Below, piece by piece: positions 61,762 to 64,000 of a stretch of DNA of 64,000 bases. Each line of letters opens with the position of its first letter. Position 1 is the first letter of the stretch. The notes beneath the pieces were generated by a model, which ran no database searches, had not been told where the DNA came from, and saw nothing but the letters and a program-made list of their open reading frames with translations. The position numbers and the translations under genes are program-made. The DNA is from Bacteroidales bacterium. GTDB lineage: Bacteria; Bacteroidota; Bacteroidia; Bacteroidales; UBA12077. The DNA lies in assembly GCA_016342685.1 (NCBI GenBank), contig JAEINU010000001.1, positions 744,001 through 808,000 on the forward strand, in the 5' to 3' direction.

Positions 61762-62271
61762 ATGAAAACAGGTATTTATATTTCGCGTAAGTTGGAAAAG
61801 TTGATTCCTAAAAAGTTTATTCGGGAATCGGTTCAAGTAATAGAAAATCCTTTAGGTACATGGAGTGCAAACATATTTTATGTGAGTCGCAAGAAATGTT
61901 GGATATTAACGAATTCTGTTAGTTTTTACACTGTAATTTTGCAGGATATTTCTACCGCCGCAATCAAAAATATAAACGAAATTTTCACACATACTTTATT
62001 TCATCAATTACAAACAGATGAGATTGCTATTGACATACAGGAGGTACAAAACCTTTTTGGTGAAGTAGATCTGTTTACTACCAATAATGATAGGCGTACT
62101 ATTGGCGTTCAAAATAGTTTGAGTATTAACTTTGATGATTGGAAATACGAATTCGGAGATTTTTCGAACTGGCCTTTTCGAGATCTAAATCGAAGAATTA
62201 ACGGTATTCCCTACAAACAAATTGGCTGGAAAAAGCCTAAAGAAAAGATGAAAGAAATTTTAGGCAAATAA
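61762..62271 (+). CDS. DUF6933-like protein
   Basis: A 169-residue cytoplasmic protein that resembles the DUF6933 family: 'YISRKLEKLIPKKFIRE', 'WSANIFYVSRKKCWILTNSV', 'FYTVILQDIS' and the C-terminal 'NRRINGIPYKQIGWKKP'. Function is unknown; members are small stand-alone proteins. Name assignment is from memory of the pattern, so it is given with caution. Confidence 0.7.
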   Translation: MKTGIYISRKLEKLIPKKFIRESVQVIENPLGTWSANIFYVSRKKCWILTNSVSFYTVILQDISTAAIKNINEIFTHTLFHQLQTDEIAIDIQEVQNLFGEVDLFTTNNDRRTIGVQNSLSINFDDWKYEFGDFSNWPFRDLNRRINGIPYKQIGWKKPKEKMKEILGK

Positions 62272-62348
62272 GAGTTTAGAATTCAAAAACAATGTTTCCT
62301 TTTTTTTTAGTTTGATGCTGACTTTTTGTAATAATCGTATTGGATAAT

Positions 62349-62384
62349 AATATAAAGCCCTCTTTTGAGGGCTTTATATTTTTT
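62349..62384 (+). terminator. Terminator between converging genes
   Basis: A 14-bp perfect stem (AATATAAAGCCCTC / GAGGGCTTTATATT) with a TTTT loop and a T run. It may also serve the minus-strand gene ending at 62426. Confidence 0.9.
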
Positions 62385-62425
62385 GCTAAGCTTAATGTTT
62401 ATTTTGTGATGCTTATTGTTCAATT

Positions 62426-63556
62426 TTATAAATCATCAACAATACTTAGTAATGTATTTACAAGTGATTCTCCTAACTTTATTGAACGCTCCGAACTCCA
62501 ACCAACAATTGGATCCGGAATATTATCATTTTGTTTAAAAGGCATTTCTAAGGTTTGAGATAGGCAGTGAAACTCTTCCCCCAAATTCTTTGAACAAATT
62601 TTTAGATTAGCAGCTCCGGGTTCATTCTTAGGATAACCGTGCTCATCCTGAATATCAGGATTTACAGCCTTCCAATTCTTCATAAAGTTGTCCGTTAATT
62701 GACGTAAGTTTTGATCGAAAGAAGGAATGCCCTCTATTCCTGAGATAAAAACATATGGAAGTCCTTCATCACCATGCACATCAAGGTTAAAGTCCATACC
62801 TATTTCTTTCATCTTCATTTTTACATAAAAAACTTCAGGGCTATTTTCGATACTAGGTTCTGCCCATTCTCTGTTTAGATTTACTCCTTTAGCATTTACT
62901 CTAAGGTTACCCAAAATACTACCGTCAATATTCATATTAGGAACAAGATAAAGATTGGCTTTATTAAGCAAGCTGATGGAAGATGAATCTTCTTCATCCA
63001 ATAACCTACTTATAAGACCTAGCATAAACCATTCGGCCATAGTTTCTCCAGGGTGTTGTCGCGCAATTATCCATAGTTTTTTCTTGGAACTATCGTCATC
63101 TCCAATTCGAAGAAAATCAATCGATCTTCCTTGTATAGTTTGTCCGATAGATTCTAAAGTGCAAATAGGAGATTGTTGTGCATCGTTTACTAAATCCAAA
63201 TGCTGTTCATAAGAAAACGGCGCAAAATAAGCAATGTAAACAGAATCGCATTCCGGCGTAAATTCCATACTTAAAACGCCGTTAACATATTTTGTTGGTA
63301 CTTGGAACCATGTTTCTCGATCGTACGAAGCTCTTGCCTGATAGTTTTCCCAGCCTTCAGGGTAGGCTGCTTCTCCAGCATTAATTAGATTTAATTTACA
63401 TTCTTGATTTTTAGCTCCTTGTAGTCTGAAATAGAACCATTGTAAAAAATCAGAATCTGTGTCTTTTCTTATTTTTAGCTGAATGTTTTCAGGCTTATCT
63501 GCGTTGATGACTTCAATGTTTCCAGCATCAAAAGTCGTTGATATACTTAGCTTCAT
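62426..63556 (-). CDS. M14-family zinc carboxypeptidase (cytosolic type)
   Basis: A 376-residue protein without a signal peptide. An N-terminal beta domain ('GNIEVINADKPENIQLKIRK') is followed by the M14 catalytic domain, with zinc ligands in 'IIARQHPGETMAEWFM' (His and Glu) and 'NLDVHGDEGLPYVF' (His), and the substrate Arg/Asn segment 'VNAKGVNLNREWAEP'. The catalytic Glu is probably in 'SQTLEMPFK'. This two-domain form is the cytosolic carboxypeptidase (CCP/Nna1-like) type; bacterial substrates are not known. Confidence 0.93.
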   Translation of the reverse strand: MKLSISTTFDAGNIEVINADKPENIQLKIRKDTDSDFLQWFYFRLQGAKNQECKLNLINAGEAAYPEGWENYQARASYDRETWFQVPTKYVNGVLSMEFTPECDSVYIAYFAPFSYEQHLDLVNDAQQSPICTLESIGQTIQGRSIDFLRIGDDDSSKKKLWIIARQHPGETMAEWFMLGLISRLLDEEDSSSISLLNKANLYLVPNMNIDGSILGNLRVNAKGVNLNREWAEPSIENSPEVFYVKMKMKEIGMDFNLDVHGDEGLPYVFISGIEGIPSFDQNLRQLTDNFMKNWKAVNPDIQDEHGYPKNEPGAANLKICSKNLGEEFHCLSQTLEMPFKQNDNIPDPIVGWSSERSIKLGESLVNTLLSIVDDL

Positions 63557-63577
63557 GGTTATTTATTTTAAAATGAT

Positions 63578-64000
63578 TTAGATTAATGGATTTTTATTTG
63601 TTAACTCTTTTATTTCAGATTCGTAATTATAAGCTTTGAGTATATGTAACACAACCTTAAAGCAATTTGTTGAAGAAAATAGAATGTTTTTATCAGCAAG
63701 TTCAAACGTATAACTACAAGCCGTTCTAGTATTTAATATAGATGAAGGATAGCTGTGGCAATTTTCTGGGCGCTTATCATAATCATTACAATAATTATTT
63801 AACCCGAGATTTTTACATTCAAAAACCCACGGGGTATCAGAATTTGATTTGTTTTTTATCCAACATTTATTCCTAGAATCATTATTCATTAATAGATTAA
63901 AACTATTTTCATCTTTAACTGATTTACCATCAATTCCGGTTAAAATAACCGCTTTACAACAAGTGTCAACGCAATTTTCATAATCGCATGTTCCGGTTCT
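63578..64000 (-). CDS. YkgJ-like cysteine-cluster protein (5' partial)
   Basis: The frame is open to the window edge, so the start is missing; 140 residues are visible. The Cys pattern is 'TCDYENCVDTCCKAV' near the edge and 'CKNLGLNNYCNDYDKRPENC' further on, which fits the zinc/iron-chelating cysteine-cluster family (YkgJ, related to flagellin N-methylase FliB). Function in most members is unknown, perhaps metal binding. It lies 21 bases upstream of the M14 gene on the same strand and may be in one operon. Confidence 0.75.
   Translation of the reverse strand, partial: RTGTCDYENCVDTCCKAVILTGIDGKSVKDENSFNLLMNNDSRNKCWIKNKSNSDTPWVFECKNLGLNNYCNDYDKRPENCHSYPSSILNTRTACSYTFELADKNILFSSTNCFKVVLHILKAYNYESEIKELTNKNPLI

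Overview
The window is low-GC DNA from a member of the Bacteroidota, probably a marine anaerobe or facultative anaerobe of the Marinilabiliales/Marinifilaceae type. The signs are a type IX secretion (T9SS) C-terminal sorting domain on a large M4 protease, promoters of the Bacteroidota form TAnnTTTG, few Shine-Dalgarno sites, CusA and HYC_CC_PP proteins of Bacteroidota type, and anaerobic enzymes ([FeFe] hydrogenases, a tungsten-type aldehyde oxidoreductase). The genus is inferred, not read from the sequence. No phage, IS transposase, CRISPR array or rRNA was seen. The only RNA gene found is a tRNA-Arg(TCT).

Layout. 1-2.8 kb: 3' end of carB, a decayed intergenic stretch and a secreted protein. 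2.8-10.4 kb (minus): a Cus-type heavy-metal efflux set (RND pump, TolC channel, adaptor with extra metal domains, HYC_CC_PP protein) with a perfect palindrome before the pump gene. 10.4-14.1 kb (minus): a TPR-like exported protein, a decayed histidine kinase and an intact PAS kinase. 14.2-20.4 kb (minus): an envelope locus holding two copies of a pair 'secreted basic low-complexity protein + outer-membrane barrel', one copy fused in an operon to an OmpR-type regulator and its kinase, plus a lipoprotein. Two promoters here share an 11-bp-phased direct repeat at a fixed distance from the -7 element. 20.5-25.9 kb: a lipoprotein, a multi-PAS kinase with two stand-alone receivers, and a TPR protein. 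26-30.3 kb: an aldehyde ferredoxin oxidoreductase with its ferredoxin, a GPP34 protein and an MFS transporter. 30.6-32.6 kb: an unrecognised pair made of a coiled-coil membrane protein and a VWA-like lipoprotein.

33-47.6 kb (plus): two fused aconitase-family hydro-lyases separated by a four-helix-bundle gene with inverted-repeat borders; a sigma-54 activator; an M20 amidohydrolase; an iron alcohol dehydrogenase preceded by a -24/-12-like promoter and an array of TGTTC-N7-GAACA sites; then a five-gene cluster with a PAS-bearing sensory [FeFe] hydrogenase, a PP2C/SpoIIE phosphatase, two small [2Fe-2S] proteins and a group-B-like [FeFe] hydrogenase. The likely reading is that fermentation or hydrogen metabolism is controlled by sigma-54 and by hydrogen-sensing signalling.

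47.6-64 kb: tRNA-Arg, a U32 peptidase, a 177-bp MITE-like element, a methyltransferase/acyltransferase pair, a cytidylate-kinase-like protein, the T9SS M4 protease, a secreted C1 peptidase, an SDR, tag-mnmE, a DUF493 protein, a DUF6933-like protein, an M14 carboxypeptidase and a partial cysteine-cluster protein at the edge.
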